Assembly (NCBI RefSeq): GCF_022662195.1
Contig: NZ_JAKMCS010000007.1
Span: 1-64,000 of the forward strand
From: Aestuariivivens insulae
Lineage (GTDB): Bacteria > Bacteroidota > Bacteroidia > Flavobacteriales > Flavobacteriaceae
Reading direction: 5' to 3'
DNA length: 64,000 bases
The notes beneath the pieces were generated by a model. That model ran no database searches. It was not told the DNA's origin and saw nothing but the letters and a program-made list of their open reading frames with translations. The translations under genes were made by a program, and so were the position numbers. How positions within the stretch are numbered: the stretch's first letter is position 1; every line of letters starts with the position of its first letter. Positions 17,232 to 26,790 of the stretch are shown here, piece after piece.

Positions 17232-18812
17232 ATGAAAAAGATTGTTTTATTAATAACTGTTATTGCAACTTTGTCTATTTCAAGTTGCGATAAAGAAGAT
17301 TTTTTAGACCAACCTTTGCAAGGTAGGTTGACATTGGAAGATTTCTTTGCAGATTCGAGCAACTCAGAGTTTGTTATCAATGGTATTTATAGAAAAGTAA
17401 ATGGAGAAAGCTGGTGGCAAGTTAACTTTCAGCGCCAGATTAATGAGATGGCATCCGATGACAACTGGGCAGGTAACACAGCACAACCAAGACCGGATAT
17501 TACAGGAATTGCACAATATAACGTTTTTCCGGGATCTACTTATTTCAATTCCTTTTGGGAAAGCCATTATATTGGTATTACCAGAGCTAATTTGGCATTA
17601 GATCAGATTCCAATTTCTGATATTAATGAAGATAAAAAAACCCAGTTTATAGGAGAAGCTAGATTTTTACGTGCATTTTTCTATTTTGATTTAGTGAGAA
17701 ATTTTGGAGGTGTTCCTATAGTTTCCTCTTATCAGGAAATTTTAGACCCTTCTATAAATGATAAAAAGCGTGCTTCTGTTGAAGAAGTATATGCTTTTAT
17801 AGAAGAAGATTTGAAAGAAGCTGTCAATAATTTGCCAAGAAAAAGTGAGTATGCATCTGCAGATTTAGGAAGGGCGACCAAAGGAGCGGCGCAATCATTA
17901 TTGGCCAAAGTGTATTTGTACCAAGAAAAATGGGGGCAGGCGCAATCTATGGCTAAAACGGTTATGGATTCAGGAGAATACAGTTTGGAGTCTGATTTTG
18001 CAGATCTTTATAAAGTAGGTAATGCACATGGTGTTGAATCTATATTTGCTATAGAATTTATAAATAACCCAACTTTTAGTGAGGTTGGAGCTCAATACCC
18101 TATTACTAACGGTAGTCGTGGTGATCGTGGCTGGGGATGGGGCTCACCTACCAGTGATTTAGAAAATGCATTTTTAAGCGAAGGTGATAATATTAGATTA
18201 AGATCAACAATTATAAAGCATGGAGAACCTGTTTTTGACGATCCGGCAGTAACAGAATTTGATGGTAAACCAACTGAGAATAAATCGGGGCGTACTAATA
18301 GAAAATATTATACACCAGTTGGTGAGAGGCCAGAACCTTATTCAAGAGGTCAGATACCAGGGCAGTATATACATATTAGATTAGCTGACGTTATTTTATT
18401 CCATGCAGAAGCCGCTTTTTTTAACGGTGATGAAACTGCTGCAAAGAACTCTTTAAAGGAGGTAAGAGACAGGGTTAACTTGACAACCAATATGTCATTA
18501 ACTGGAACAGCTTTGAGAGATGCTATATGGAAAGAAAGACGTTTGGAAATGGCACTAGAGCAGCATAGGCTTTACGATATAAGAAGGCAAAAAATAAATG
18601 GTGTTCCTAGAATTGTATCGATTTTAGGTCCTAATGGTTCATTTGTAAAATACAATACTCAAGTAAGTACAGATCCTTTCGAAACTACAAACTTATTAGA
18701 ACCGCAGAATAGTGGCGCCTTGTTCGATCCAGATATCCACATGGTTTGGCCTATTCCTCCAGAAGAAATACAATTATCAAGAGGTAATATAACTCAAAAT
18801 CCTGGGTACTAA
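17232..18812 (+). CDS. SusD-type surface glycan-binding lipoprotein (RagB/SusD)
   Basis: This surface lipoprotein of 526 residues forms the lid of the upstream SusC channel and captures oligosaccharide. The lipobox SISSC gives Cys19, followed by the usual DKEDFLDQPLQG start. The TPR-like helices of RagB/SusD are recognisable: FIGEARFLRAFFYFDLVRNF near 137-156 and YIHIRLADVILFHAEAAFFN near 376-395, then WKERRLEMALEQHRLYDIRR and the C-terminal IPPEEIQLSRGNITQNPGY. All family landmarks are present, so the gene is intact. The coupling to susC (4 bp) fits the obligate complex. Confidence 0.95.
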   Translation: MKKIVLLITVIATLSISSCDKEDFLDQPLQGRLTLEDFFADSSNSEFVINGIYRKVNGESWWQVNFQRQINEMASDDNWAGNTAQPRPDITGIAQYNVFPGSTYFNSFWESHYIGITRANLALDQIPISDINEDKKTQFIGEARFLRAFFYFDLVRNFGGVPIVSSYQEILDPSINDKKRASVEEVYAFIEEDLKEAVNNLPRKSEYASADLGRATKGAAQSLLAKVYLYQEKWGQAQSMAKTVMDSGEYSLESDFADLYKVGNAHGVESIFAIEFINNPTFSEVGAQYPITNGSRGDRGWGWGSPTSDLENAFLSEGDNIRLRSTIIKHGEPVFDDPAVTEFDGKPTENKSGRTNRKYYTPVGERPEPYSRGQIPGQYIHIRLADVILFHAEAAFFNGDETAAKNSLKEVRDRVNLTTNMSLTGTALRDAIWKERRLEMALEQHRLYDIRRQKINGVPRIVSILGPNGSFVKYNTQVSTDPFETTNLLEPQNSGALFDPDIHMVWPIPPEEIQLSRGNITQNPGY

Positions 18813-18841
18813 TTTTTATAAAGTTTTTTAAATTAAAGATC

Positions 18842-20464
18842 ATGTTGAAATTGTATAGGTATATTTTAACTTTAGTAAGTGTTGGGGTGTTTTTTAGTTG
18901 TAGCTCAGATAATGCTACAGATCCTAATGATCCAAAGTTTGATATACCTGAAGAAGGGGTATCCCTTAACTTAAATAACACGTTTCAAGTGATTGATCAT
19001 TTTGGAGCTTCGGGTGGTTTTCAGGACCAATGGATTGGAAAATGGCCAGATGCTACCAGAAACCAAGCGGCTAGATTGCTTTTTAGTAATGAAACGGATA
19101 CACAAGGAAATCCGCGAGGTATTGGGCTTTCACTTTGGAGAACCATTATAGGTGAAGGATCTGCAGACCAGAGTAATAGTGGATTTAAGGCTTCAAATTG
19201 GTTTCGTGAAATGGAGTGCTATTTAGCTCCAGATGGCAGTTACGACTGGACAAAGCAAGCTGGAGAGCAATGGTTTATGACAAAGGCCAAAGAGTACGGT
19301 GTGGATAAATTTACAATGTGGACTGGTTCGCCACCTTACTTCATGACCAAAAATGGCTATGTTTTTAGTACTGCCGATGTTCCAACTTTTAATTGTCAAC
19401 CTGATAAATATGATGATTTTGCTAATTTCTTGGCGGATGTAGTGAAAAATTATGAGGATAAAGGTTATAATATTACAACGGTGTGTCCCTTTAACGAGAC
19501 ACAATACGAATGGAATGCCGAAGTAGGCAATGCTCAACAATCTGGTACGAAAGCAACTAACGCTGAAATAGCATCAGTGACCCGAATAATAGATGCAGTT
19601 TTTACGCAGAAAGGTGTAAAAGCCAAAATAATGGTGCCTGAGGCTGCGCAATTAAAATATTTGGTTGAGGGCAGTAGTAACACTACAAATCAGGTTAACG
19701 ATTTTTTTAATACTTCTAGTTCGAATTATATTGGTGATTTGGTTAAACTTTCAAAAAATGTTGCAGGACATAGTTATTTCAGTAATGGAACAACAAATGA
19801 GTCTTTAAGACAACGGAAATCCCTGAGGTCAACTTTGGTAGGTTATGGTCTAGATTATTGGCAGACAGAATATAGTTTGTTGGGGACGGCGTATCAACAA
19901 AATAAAGATGTGTCTACGCTTCAAGAGATTGACTATGCGTTATGGATGAGTCGTATTATTCATACCGATTTGGTATTTGGTAATGCGGCAGGATGGAGTT
20001 TCTGGACGGCATTTAACCAGTCTACTTTTGGAGATCATCCTTTTAGGTTTAATTTAATTCTGTATCAGCCTAATTCTAACGGTCCAGCGCATACGGATGG
20101 TTCAATTACCGATAATAAATTGCTTTGGGCACTTGGTAATTTTAGCCGATTTATAAGACCTGGTATGGTTAGATTTGATGTGAAGGATCCTGATTATGGT
20201 GAAACAGCCTCGGTTGAAAATTTTATGATTTCGGGTTATAAGAGTACTACTAACAACGAGTTGGTATTGGTTTGCATCAATAACACCGATAATGTTAGAG
20301 ATATCACTTTGGATAACTACGGCGAGGATTTTGAAGTGGTTAATGATAGTTTTGAAGCTTATACAACCTCTCTGGGAAGTAATTTGAGGAAGTCAACAAT
20401 GAATATTGATAACATTAGAATTCCATCTAAGTCTATAGTCACGCTAAAGGCTACGCTTAAATAA
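18842..20464 (+). CDS. GH30 glycoside hydrolase, surface lipoprotein (beta-1,6-galactanase-like)
   Basis: This is a retaining glycoside hydrolase of 540 residues. The lipobox VFFSC gives Cys20, so it is probably exposed at the cell surface. The catalytic (beta/alpha)8 barrel starts at IDHFGASGGFQDQW (51-64). The acid/base is E219 in CPFNET and the nucleophile E343 in YWQTEYS, followed by the short C-terminal beta domain of GH30 (about 440-540). The start pattern and NPRGIGLSLWR resemble Bacteroidota GH30 proteins often annotated as endo-beta-1,6-galactanases. That specificity is from memory of the family and not proven. Residues 20-34 match the N-termini of the neighbouring GH-A lipoprotein and of the distant GH16 lipoprotein. 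A GH30 paralogue lies two genes downstream. Confidence 0.85.
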   Translation: MLKLYRYILTLVSVGVFFSCSSDNATDPNDPKFDIPEEGVSLNLNNTFQVIDHFGASGGFQDQWIGKWPDATRNQAARLLFSNETDTQGNPRGIGLSLWRTIIGEGSADQSNSGFKASNWFREMECYLAPDGSYDWTKQAGEQWFMTKAKEYGVDKFTMWTGSPPYFMTKNGYVFSTADVPTFNCQPDKYDDFANFLADVVKNYEDKGYNITTVCPFNETQYEWNAEVGNAQQSGTKATNAEIASVTRIIDAVFTQKGVKAKIMVPEAAQLKYLVEGSSNTTNQVNDFFNTSSSNYIGDLVKLSKNVAGHSYFSNGTTNESLRQRKSLRSTLVGYGLDYWQTEYSLLGTAYQQNKDVSTLQEIDYALWMSRIIHTDLVFGNAAGWSFWTAFNQSTFGDHPFRFNLILYQPNSNGPAHTDGSITDNKLLWALGNFSRFIRPGMVRFDVKDPDYGETASVENFMISGYKSTTNNELVLVCINNTDNVRDITLDNYGEDFEVVNDSFEAYTTSLGSNLRKSTMNIDNIRIPSKSIVTLKATLK

Positions 20465-20551
20465 AAGTATAAAGCAACACATTTTAATGAAATTAAGGAT
20501 GTGGTGGAAAAGCTGCGTTATTTCCTATAGGCTACTATTGAATATTAAGAA

Positions 20552-21991
20552 ATGAAAAATATAATGATAAGGTTTCAGAAGTTTTTTTCGCTAATGCTCA
20601 TCGGATTGGTATTGGCTTGTAGTACTGGTGGTTCAACAGATCCGGATGATTCGCAATTTGATGATATAGATGATGGACCCATTGGTGGAGGACCCTCAGG
20701 AGCCGACATTACTTTAATTGTTGATGCAGCTGATGCCGTTGATATTTACCCCGATATCTTTGGGGTTAATAATGATTGGCGTCAAATACCTGATAATACG
20801 TTTTCAAATTTCGCAAATACATTAGGTAATATAGGTGCAACTGTTGTTAGATATCCTGGTGGTTGGGAGTCTGAGTTTTATGCATGGACAAGCAATACAA
20901 CACCTGGTTGGGATAATACACCCTCGCAACCAGGAGCTTCGGTTACAACCTTAAAGAATCATATTTCAAATTATAGCGTTGTAATTCCTACAACGGAAGC
21001 TATGAATACCTCTGTTGGTTCATCGCAATACAATACTGCTATTTCAAATTTAAAATCAAGAGCGAAACAGGCTGTTGACGTATCAAATATAAATGCTAGG
21101 AATGGTGGACTTATAGAAATAGGTAACGAATGGTGGTTGCAATGGGCAGGAGGTGTTAGCAGAGCTCAGAAACTTGATAAGTACGTTAATATCGCTATGG
21201 ATCTAACAGAATATCTAGTTGGTGAATATCCAAATCGCAAATTCAGATTACTAATAAACGGTGACTATACACAGCCTCAAGAGTTTACTACTATGAAGAA
21301 TAAGTTTACTCGGGCTTATACTGAAATTGATGGGGTAGCACTGCATACATATACTGGATATAATACAACAACCCATAATATTGCCGATTTAGAGCAACGT
21401 ATTAAAGATTGTGCTAATAATTTTAATCCAAATAAAAATTTTAAGTATTTATCAGAATGGATGCCATCTAGAGATTACAATGACAGAGCACTGTATATGG
21501 AAGCAGCTAATATTCTTCCTGATATTGTTCATATTTACGCAAGAGCTGGTTCTCAAGCAGCTGCTTTTTGGCCTCCTATAAACTCATCAATTCCAGGGCT
21601 AGGGTTAACAAATTGGAATTATTCAAAAGTTTTTCCCACAGGGCAGATTTTAGGTGAACTAGCCGATTCTTACAAAGGGAAATCTTTAAAAACAACCTCT
21701 AACAAATTTCATTTAGCTGCGGCTCTTCAAGACGCTAATACAATGGTGTTGTTCATTACTGGAGGAAAGGAGAATGGTAAAAAAGTGGCTGTAAAGATAA
21801 ATGGTTTTACAGTTAGCTCAATACAGACAGTAGAACGATATGTGCCATTTGATTATGGTGATACTGCAGCCGCTGAACCTTATATTACTCAAACCGTTTC
21901 AGCTGAAATTAGCTCAGATAATGAGGTGGTTGTGGATGTCAATATACAAGGGTTGTATCAAATTTATAAAATTGTGGTTAAAGGAAATTAA
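20552..21991 (+). CDS. Clan GH-A glycoside hydrolase, surface lipoprotein, family uncertain
   Basis: This lipoprotein of 479 residues (lipobox VLAC, Cys23) has an acidic, glycine-rich linker to about residue 50. The rest has clan GH-A features: a strand ending VRYPGGWESEFYAW (99-112), an acid/base E193 in EIGNEWW, and a nucleophile E302 in YLSEWMPS, then a C-terminal beta domain from about 380. The RYPGG element and spacing recall families such as GH51, GH39 and GH79, but I cannot place it in one family. Those families include arabinofuranosidases, xylosidases and glucuronidases. It sits between two GH30 genes, and its first 15 mature residues match the lipoprotein GH30. It probably acts on the exposed polymer or its side chains. 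Confidence 0.65.
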   Translation: MKNIMIRFQKFFSLMLIGLVLACSTGGSTDPDDSQFDDIDDGPIGGGPSGADITLIVDAADAVDIYPDIFGVNNDWRQIPDNTFSNFANTLGNIGATVVRYPGGWESEFYAWTSNTTPGWDNTPSQPGASVTTLKNHISNYSVVIPTTEAMNTSVGSSQYNTAISNLKSRAKQAVDVSNINARNGGLIEIGNEWWLQWAGGVSRAQKLDKYVNIAMDLTEYLVGEYPNRKFRLLINGDYTQPQEFTTMKNKFTRAYTEIDGVALHTYTGYNTTTHNIADLEQRIKDCANNFNPNKNFKYLSEWMPSRDYNDRALYMEAANILPDIVHIYARAGSQAAAFWPPINSSIPGLGLTNWNYSKVFPTGQILGELADSYKGKSLKTTSNKFHLAAALQDANTMVLFITGGKENGKKVAVKINGFTVSSIQTVERYVPFDYGDTAAAEPYITQTVSAEISSDNEVVVDVNIQGLYQIYKIVVKGN

Positions 21992-22098
21992 AACAATATA
22001 ATCATCCATAAATTGGGTTAAGGAGTCTATTTTTATCTTAATTATTAACCCTAAATTTGACTTGAATTTAATTGTAATTCTTTGTTATTATTAATGTT

Positions 22099-23694
22099 AT
22101 GCCAAAAATGAATATAAAAAAACAAATTTTAAAAAATAACAATATAATACATCTTGTTAGTTTGGTTTTTTGTTTTTTTATGTCTTCGTTTTTCCTTAAT
22201 GCACAAACGCTAAAAATCAATATTGATAAAAAATATAAGTTTCAAACCATTGATGGTTTTGGAGCTTCAGACGCATGGCGTTGTCAATATGTTGGTGCCC
22301 ATTGGCCCGACGAAAAAAAACAGAGAATTGCTGAACTGTTATTTAGTAAAGAACTTGATGGTGATGGCAACCCGAAGGGTATTGGGCTATCCATCTGGAG
22401 ATTCTATATTGGCGCTGGTACTATGGAACAAGGGGGTGCCTCTGATATAAAAAATGATTGGCGTAGAGCTGAATCGTTTGTTGATTATAAGGGGAATTAT
22501 GATTGGAGTAAACAAAAGGGGCAGCAATGGTTTTTAAATGAAGCGAAAAAATTTGGAGTAGATAAGTTTTTGGCATTTTCTATATCTGCACCCGTACATT
22601 GGACCAAAAATGGCAAAGGATATAATGGAGATAATAAAGATGGGGAGATTAATCTAAAACCTGAATATTTTGATGTGTATTCCCAATTTATGGTTGAAGT
22701 TTTAAAACATTTTGACTCCAAAGGTTTAAAGTTTGCATACTTAAGTCCAATTAATGAACCGCAATGGGATTGGGAAAAGAAAACTCAAGAAGGTACACCT
22801 GCAACCAATTCGAACATTTTAGAGCTAACAAAGCTTTTAGTTAAAGATATTGAAGAAAGTAATTTGGAAACGGAAATCGTTTTGGCCGAAGCAGCAGATT
22901 TAAGATGGCTGTATTCTAGCTATGGTAAACCTGAAAGGGGAAATCAAATAGATTACTTTTTTGATGCCGAAAATAATGTTAGGGCATTGAATAATGTAAA
23001 AGGCAACATTTCTGGCCATAGTTATTTTACCACCTGGCCAGTTGATAGTTTGATTACCATTAGGCAAAAATTAAATAAACAATTATCTACTCATAATATT
23101 GATTATTGGCAAAGTGAATTCTGTATTTTAGAAAAAACAGATGATATTGGTAGTGGTCATAAGAGAGATTTAGGTATGGACACCGCGCTCTATGTGGCTC
23201 GAGTTATTCATGCTGATTTAACTTTAGCCAATGCTTCTTCATGGCAATGGTGGACAGCATTAACCAATGCCAATTTTAAAGATGGTCTTATATATCTTGA
23301 TACTGGAGATGAGGAGGATTTATTCAATTTGGATAAAATGAAGTCTGATGGAGTGTTTCATGATTCAAAACTATTATGGGCATTGGGTAATTACGCTCGT
23401 TTTGTTAGACCAAATATGACGCGGGTAAAGATTGGTCTTCAAGATGATGATTCTCTGATTGATGACGATTATAATGGAATCATGTTCTCTGCTTATACAA
23501 GTCAGAAAGAATCAGAATTAGTTATAGTAGGAATCAATTATGGTAATGAACCTATTACCTTGGATTTTAAAGACTATAACATAGTTTCAAAATATGTAAC
23601 ATCAAAGGATAAGGATTTAGAGTTTGAGAGAGTAGTTGATAAAAAAATAACTCTAGAAGCGCGTTCTGTTAATACGTTAATTGGAAACTTCTAG
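22099..23694 (+). CDS. GH30 glycoside hydrolase, probably periplasmic
   Basis: This is a second GH30 enzyme of 531 residues. The signal peptide (about 1-35, ending FLNAQ) has no lipobox, so signal peptidase I processing and a periplasmic location are likely, unlike the GH30 lipoprotein two genes upstream. The barrel starts at IDGFGASDAWRCQYVG (51-66). The acid/base is E220 in SPINEPQWDW and the nucleophile E340 in DYWQSEF. Extensive shared blocks (NPKGIGLSIWR, GNYDWSKQKGQQWF, DSKLLWALGNYARFVRPNM) show it is a paralogue of that enzyme with its own sequence around the active site. The family also contains glucosidases, xylanases and fucosidases. A beta-galactan substrate is an inference. The start could be ATG 22099 or 22108. 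Confidence 0.87.
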   Translation: MPKMNIKKQILKNNNIIHLVSLVFCFFMSSFFLNAQTLKINIDKKYKFQTIDGFGASDAWRCQYVGAHWPDEKKQRIAELLFSKELDGDGNPKGIGLSIWRFYIGAGTMEQGGASDIKNDWRRAESFVDYKGNYDWSKQKGQQWFLNEAKKFGVDKFLAFSISAPVHWTKNGKGYNGDNKDGEINLKPEYFDVYSQFMVEVLKHFDSKGLKFAYLSPINEPQWDWEKKTQEGTPATNSNILELTKLLVKDIEESNLETEIVLAEAADLRWLYSSYGKPERGNQIDYFFDAENNVRALNNVKGNISGHSYFTTWPVDSLITIRQKLNKQLSTHNIDYWQSEFCILEKTDDIGSGHKRDLGMDTALYVARVIHADLTLANASSWQWWTALTNANFKDGLIYLDTGDEEDLFNLDKMKSDGVFHDSKLLWALGNYARFVRPNMTRVKIGLQDDDSLIDDDYNGIMFSAYTSQKESELVIVGINYGNEPITLDFKDYNIVSKYVTSKDKDLEFERVVDKKITLEARSVNTLIGNF

Positions 23695-23712
23695 AAACAA
23701 AATATATAAGAA

Positions 23713-25341
23713 ATGAACTTTTTAAGAATCAAGTTAGTTAAGTTTGAGTTAGTTTTAGTTTTTTGTCTTTGTTTTACAACCATTCTTTTGAATGGTTGTA
23801 AAAACAAGGATAATGAGAAAAAAGAGGAAACAGAATCTAAGAAACCTAACATTGTCTTTATTCTTGCTGATGATTTAGGCGCACATGATTTAAGCTATGC
23901 AGGTAGCCAGTATTATGAAACACCTAATATTGATGCCATAGCCAAAGAAGGTGTACAGTTCACTCAAGGCTATGCTGCATGTCAAGTATGTAGTCCATCT
24001 AGAGCTAGTTTAATGACGGGGCAATACACCGCACGCCATGGTGTGACGGATTGGATTGGAGCCGCTACTGGTGAAGAATGGGGCGATTATTACAATACTA
24101 AAGTGATGCCTCCAGAATATGAACATGCTTTAGCTGATTCAACCATAACAATTGCCGAGGCCCTTAAGGCTAATGGGTATAAAACATTTTTTGCTGGAAA
24201 ATGGCATCTTGGAGATGAACCTTTTTCTCCAGAGAATAATGGTTTTGATATTAATATAGGCGGTTGGGAAGTTGGAGGCCCTAAAGGAGGATACTATGCA
24301 CCTTGGAGAAACCCAAAGTTAGATTATAAGTACGAAGGGGAAAACCTTACTAAGCGTCTGGCTCTAGAAACAGCAGAGTTTATTTCAGTAAATAAAGATC
24401 AGCCATTTTTCGCATACCTTTCTTTTTACGCAGTACATGGCCCTATAGAAACTACAGAGGAGAAATGGAAAAAGTACAGAGATAAGGCCGAAGCACAAGG
24501 AATTCCTGAATCTGGTTTCGAAATGGAAGCTAGATTACCCATTAGAACCGTACAGGATAATCCTGTTTATGCAGGTTTGGTAGAATCTATGGATGATGCT
24601 GTTGGTGTTGTACTTGATAAATTAAAGGAGTTAGGATTAGAGGATAATACCATTATAGTCTTCACATCAGATAATGGTGGTGTGGCAAGTGGTGACGCTT
24701 TTTCAACTACAAATTATCCGTTACGTGGCGGTAAAGGTTATCAATGGGAAGGTGGTATTAGAGAGCCTTATTTAATTAAAGCACCAATGCTAAAAAACAC
24801 ACCCAAGCAAATTGATTATCCAGTTTCAGGGATAGACTTCTATCCTACACTTTTAGGCTTAGCTGGTTCTGAAAAACATCCTCAACATGTTGTCGATGGA
24901 GTGAGTTTGGTGCCGCTTTTAAAAGGAGAAAGTTTAGAGACTAGGCCTTTATTCTGGCATTATCCGCATTATGGAAATCAAGGAGGAGATCCTGTGAGCA
25001 TCATTAGAAAAGATCAGTATAAACTTATCCATTACTGGGAAGATGGACATGATGAACTATATAATTTAACATCAGACCCAGGTGAAGCAAAGAATATAGC
25101 AGATGAAAAACCGGAGATTGCTCAAAATTTAAGAAAGGAGCTTGATGTATACTTAGAAAGTGTAAATGCTAGAATTCCTGAAGCGTATGCTAAGTATGAT
25201 GATAAGAAGGCAAAAGCCAAATATGAAGAGCGAAAAACTAAAATGAAACAACGTTTAGAAAAACAACGTATGGATTTTCTAAGTAAAAATTTTAATCCCA
25301 ATAATAATTGGTACGACAGTAGTTTGAATACAAAAGATTAA
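23713..25341 (+). CDS. Type I (S1) sulfatase, lipoprotein, S1_16-like
   Basis: This formylglycine-dependent sulfatase of 542 residues removes sulfate esters from the glycan. The lipobox LLNGC gives Cys29. The metal-binding LADDLG has D53 and D54. The signature CSPSR begins at Cys93, the residue to be converted to formylglycine, which needs a maturase encoded elsewhere. GKWHLGD (about 155) and FTSDNGG (about 318) complete the active site. The segment GFDINIGGWEVGGPKGGYY is the kind I associate with subfamily S1_16, which includes exo-acting enzymes on algal galactans and ulvan. The C-terminus is a basic, helical tail (about 495-530). It is co-transcribed with GH30, 18 bp apart. Confidence 0.92.
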   Translation: MNFLRIKLVKFELVLVFCLCFTTILLNGCKNKDNEKKEETESKKPNIVFILADDLGAHDLSYAGSQYYETPNIDAIAKEGVQFTQGYAACQVCSPSRASLMTGQYTARHGVTDWIGAATGEEWGDYYNTKVMPPEYEHALADSTITIAEALKANGYKTFFAGKWHLGDEPFSPENNGFDINIGGWEVGGPKGGYYAPWRNPKLDYKYEGENLTKRLALETAEFISVNKDQPFFAYLSFYAVHGPIETTEEKWKKYRDKAEAQGIPESGFEMEARLPIRTVQDNPVYAGLVESMDDAVGVVLDKLKELGLEDNTIIVFTSDNGGVASGDAFSTTNYPLRGGKGYQWEGGIREPYLIKAPMLKNTPKQIDYPVSGIDFYPTLLGLAGSEKHPQHVVDGVSLVPLLKGESLETRPLFWHYPHYGNQGGDPVSIIRKDQYKLIHYWEDGHDELYNLTSDPGEAKNIADEKPEIAQNLRKELDVYLESVNARIPEAYAKYDDKKAKAKYEERKTKMKQRLEKQRMDFLSKNFNPNNNWYDSSLNTKD

Positions 25342-25381
25342 TAAAAAGCATAATTCAACAACTAACCAAAATAACTGAAGC

Positions 25382-26785
25382 ATGAGAGACACTAAATTCA
25401 ATTTTACATACTTACTATTTCTTGCACTAGTATCGGCTATGGGAGGATTCCTTTTTGGTTATGACTGGGTAGTTATAGGTGGTGCGAAACCGTTCTACGA
25501 GCTTTATTTTGATATTACTTCAGAGCCCACTTTACAAGGATGGGCCATGAGTAGTGCTCTTATTGGTTGTATTTTTGGAGCTGTTATCTCAGGATTTGTA
25601 GCCGATAAATTTGGTAGAAAGATACCGTTAATCTTGGCAGCTTCATTGTTCATTGTTTCTGCCTTTGGAACTGGATATGTTGATAATTTTACTCCTTTTA
25701 TAATTTACAGACTCATAGGTGGTTTAGGTATTGGATTGGCTTCTACATTATCCCCCATGTACATTGCTGAAATTGCTCCTGCAAAATATCGAGGTCAGTT
25801 CGTGGCTATCAATCAGTTGACTTTAGTTATAGGAATATTGGCAGCTCAAGTAGCTAATTATTTTATAGCAGAAGCTATTCCTGAAAACAGTACACCGGAA
25901 ATGATTTTAAACTCTTGGAACGGACAAACAGGTTGGCGCTGGATGTTTTGGGCAGAACTAGTATCAGCAATATTGTTTTTTATACTCATGTTTGTTGTTC
26001 CAAAGAGTCCAAGGTTTTTGGTAAAGATAAATCAGGATGAAACTGCCAAAAAAGTGTTGGCAAAAATAGGTGGAGAGACCTATGCTCAAGAAGAATTAAA
26101 TAGTATTAAGTTGACTTTGCAAGAGAGTGGACATGCTAAAGTCAATATCGCTGATTTAAAATCGGCCAAAATAAAACCCATTTTGGTTATAGGCATTGTA
26201 TTGGCTGTTTTCCAACAATGGTGTGGTATAAATATCATTTTCAATTACGCCGAAGAAATATTTACTGCTGCTGGTTATAGTGTAGGCGATATGTTATTCA
26301 ATATAGTGATTACCGGAAGTGTCAATTTAATTTTCACACTAGTGGCTATGCGTACTGTAGATAGTTGGGGACGAAGAAAATTGATGTTGTTAGGTTCTAT
26401 TGGATTAGGAGTTGTGTATTTAAATTTGGGTGGTGCTTACTTTTTCCAGTTTACAGGTTGGCCAGTATTATTATTAGTAATTACTGCTATTGCTATTTAT
26501 GCCATGTCTTTAGCACCAATTACATGGGTAGTACTATCTGAAATTTTTCCTAATAAAATTAGAGGGGTTGCCATGTCTATCGCTACATTTTCTTTGTGGG
26601 TAGCATCGTTTGTTTTAACGTTTACATTCCCAATTTTAAATGATGCTTTAGGAGCTTCGGGAACCTTTTGGGTATACAGTTTAATATGTATTGTTGGGTT
26701 CTTGTTTATTAAATCAAAGTTACCCGAAACTAAAGGTAAAAGCCTTGAAGAAATAGAACTAGAATTGACAAAAGATAAGGAATAA
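25382..26785 (+). CDS. MFS sugar porter
   Basis: This is an inner-membrane sugar:proton symporter of the sugar porter family, 467 residues with twelve predicted helices. The landmarks are GGFLFGYDWVVIGG in helix 1, DKFGRKIP (about 77-84) and DSWGRRKL (about 321-328) between helices 2-3 and 8-9, YIAEIAPAKYRGQFVAINQL after helix 4, and the family end PETKGKSLEEIE. These place it near the xylose, galactose and glucose transporters, and the sugar itself cannot be read. Inside a Sus operon it would import the monosaccharides released in the periplasm. The next gene begins 5 bp downstream. Confidence 0.93.
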   Translation: MRDTKFNFTYLLFLALVSAMGGFLFGYDWVVIGGAKPFYELYFDITSEPTLQGWAMSSALIGCIFGAVISGFVADKFGRKIPLILAASLFIVSAFGTGYVDNFTPFIIYRLIGGLGIGLASTLSPMYIAEIAPAKYRGQFVAINQLTLVIGILAAQVANYFIAEAIPENSTPEMILNSWNGQTGWRWMFWAELVSAILFFILMFVVPKSPRFLVKINQDETAKKVLAKIGGETYAQEELNSIKLTLQESGHAKVNIADLKSAKIKPILVIGIVLAVFQQWCGINIIFNYAEEIFTAAGYSVGDMLFNIVITGSVNLIFTLVAMRTVDSWGRRKLMLLGSIGLGVVYLNLGGAYFFQFTGWPVLLLVITAIAIYAMSLAPITWVVLSEIFPNKIRGVAMSIATFSLWVASFVLTFTFPILNDALGASGTFWVYSLICIVGFLFIKSKLPETKGKSLEEIELELTKDKE

Positions 26786-26790
26786 AAAGC

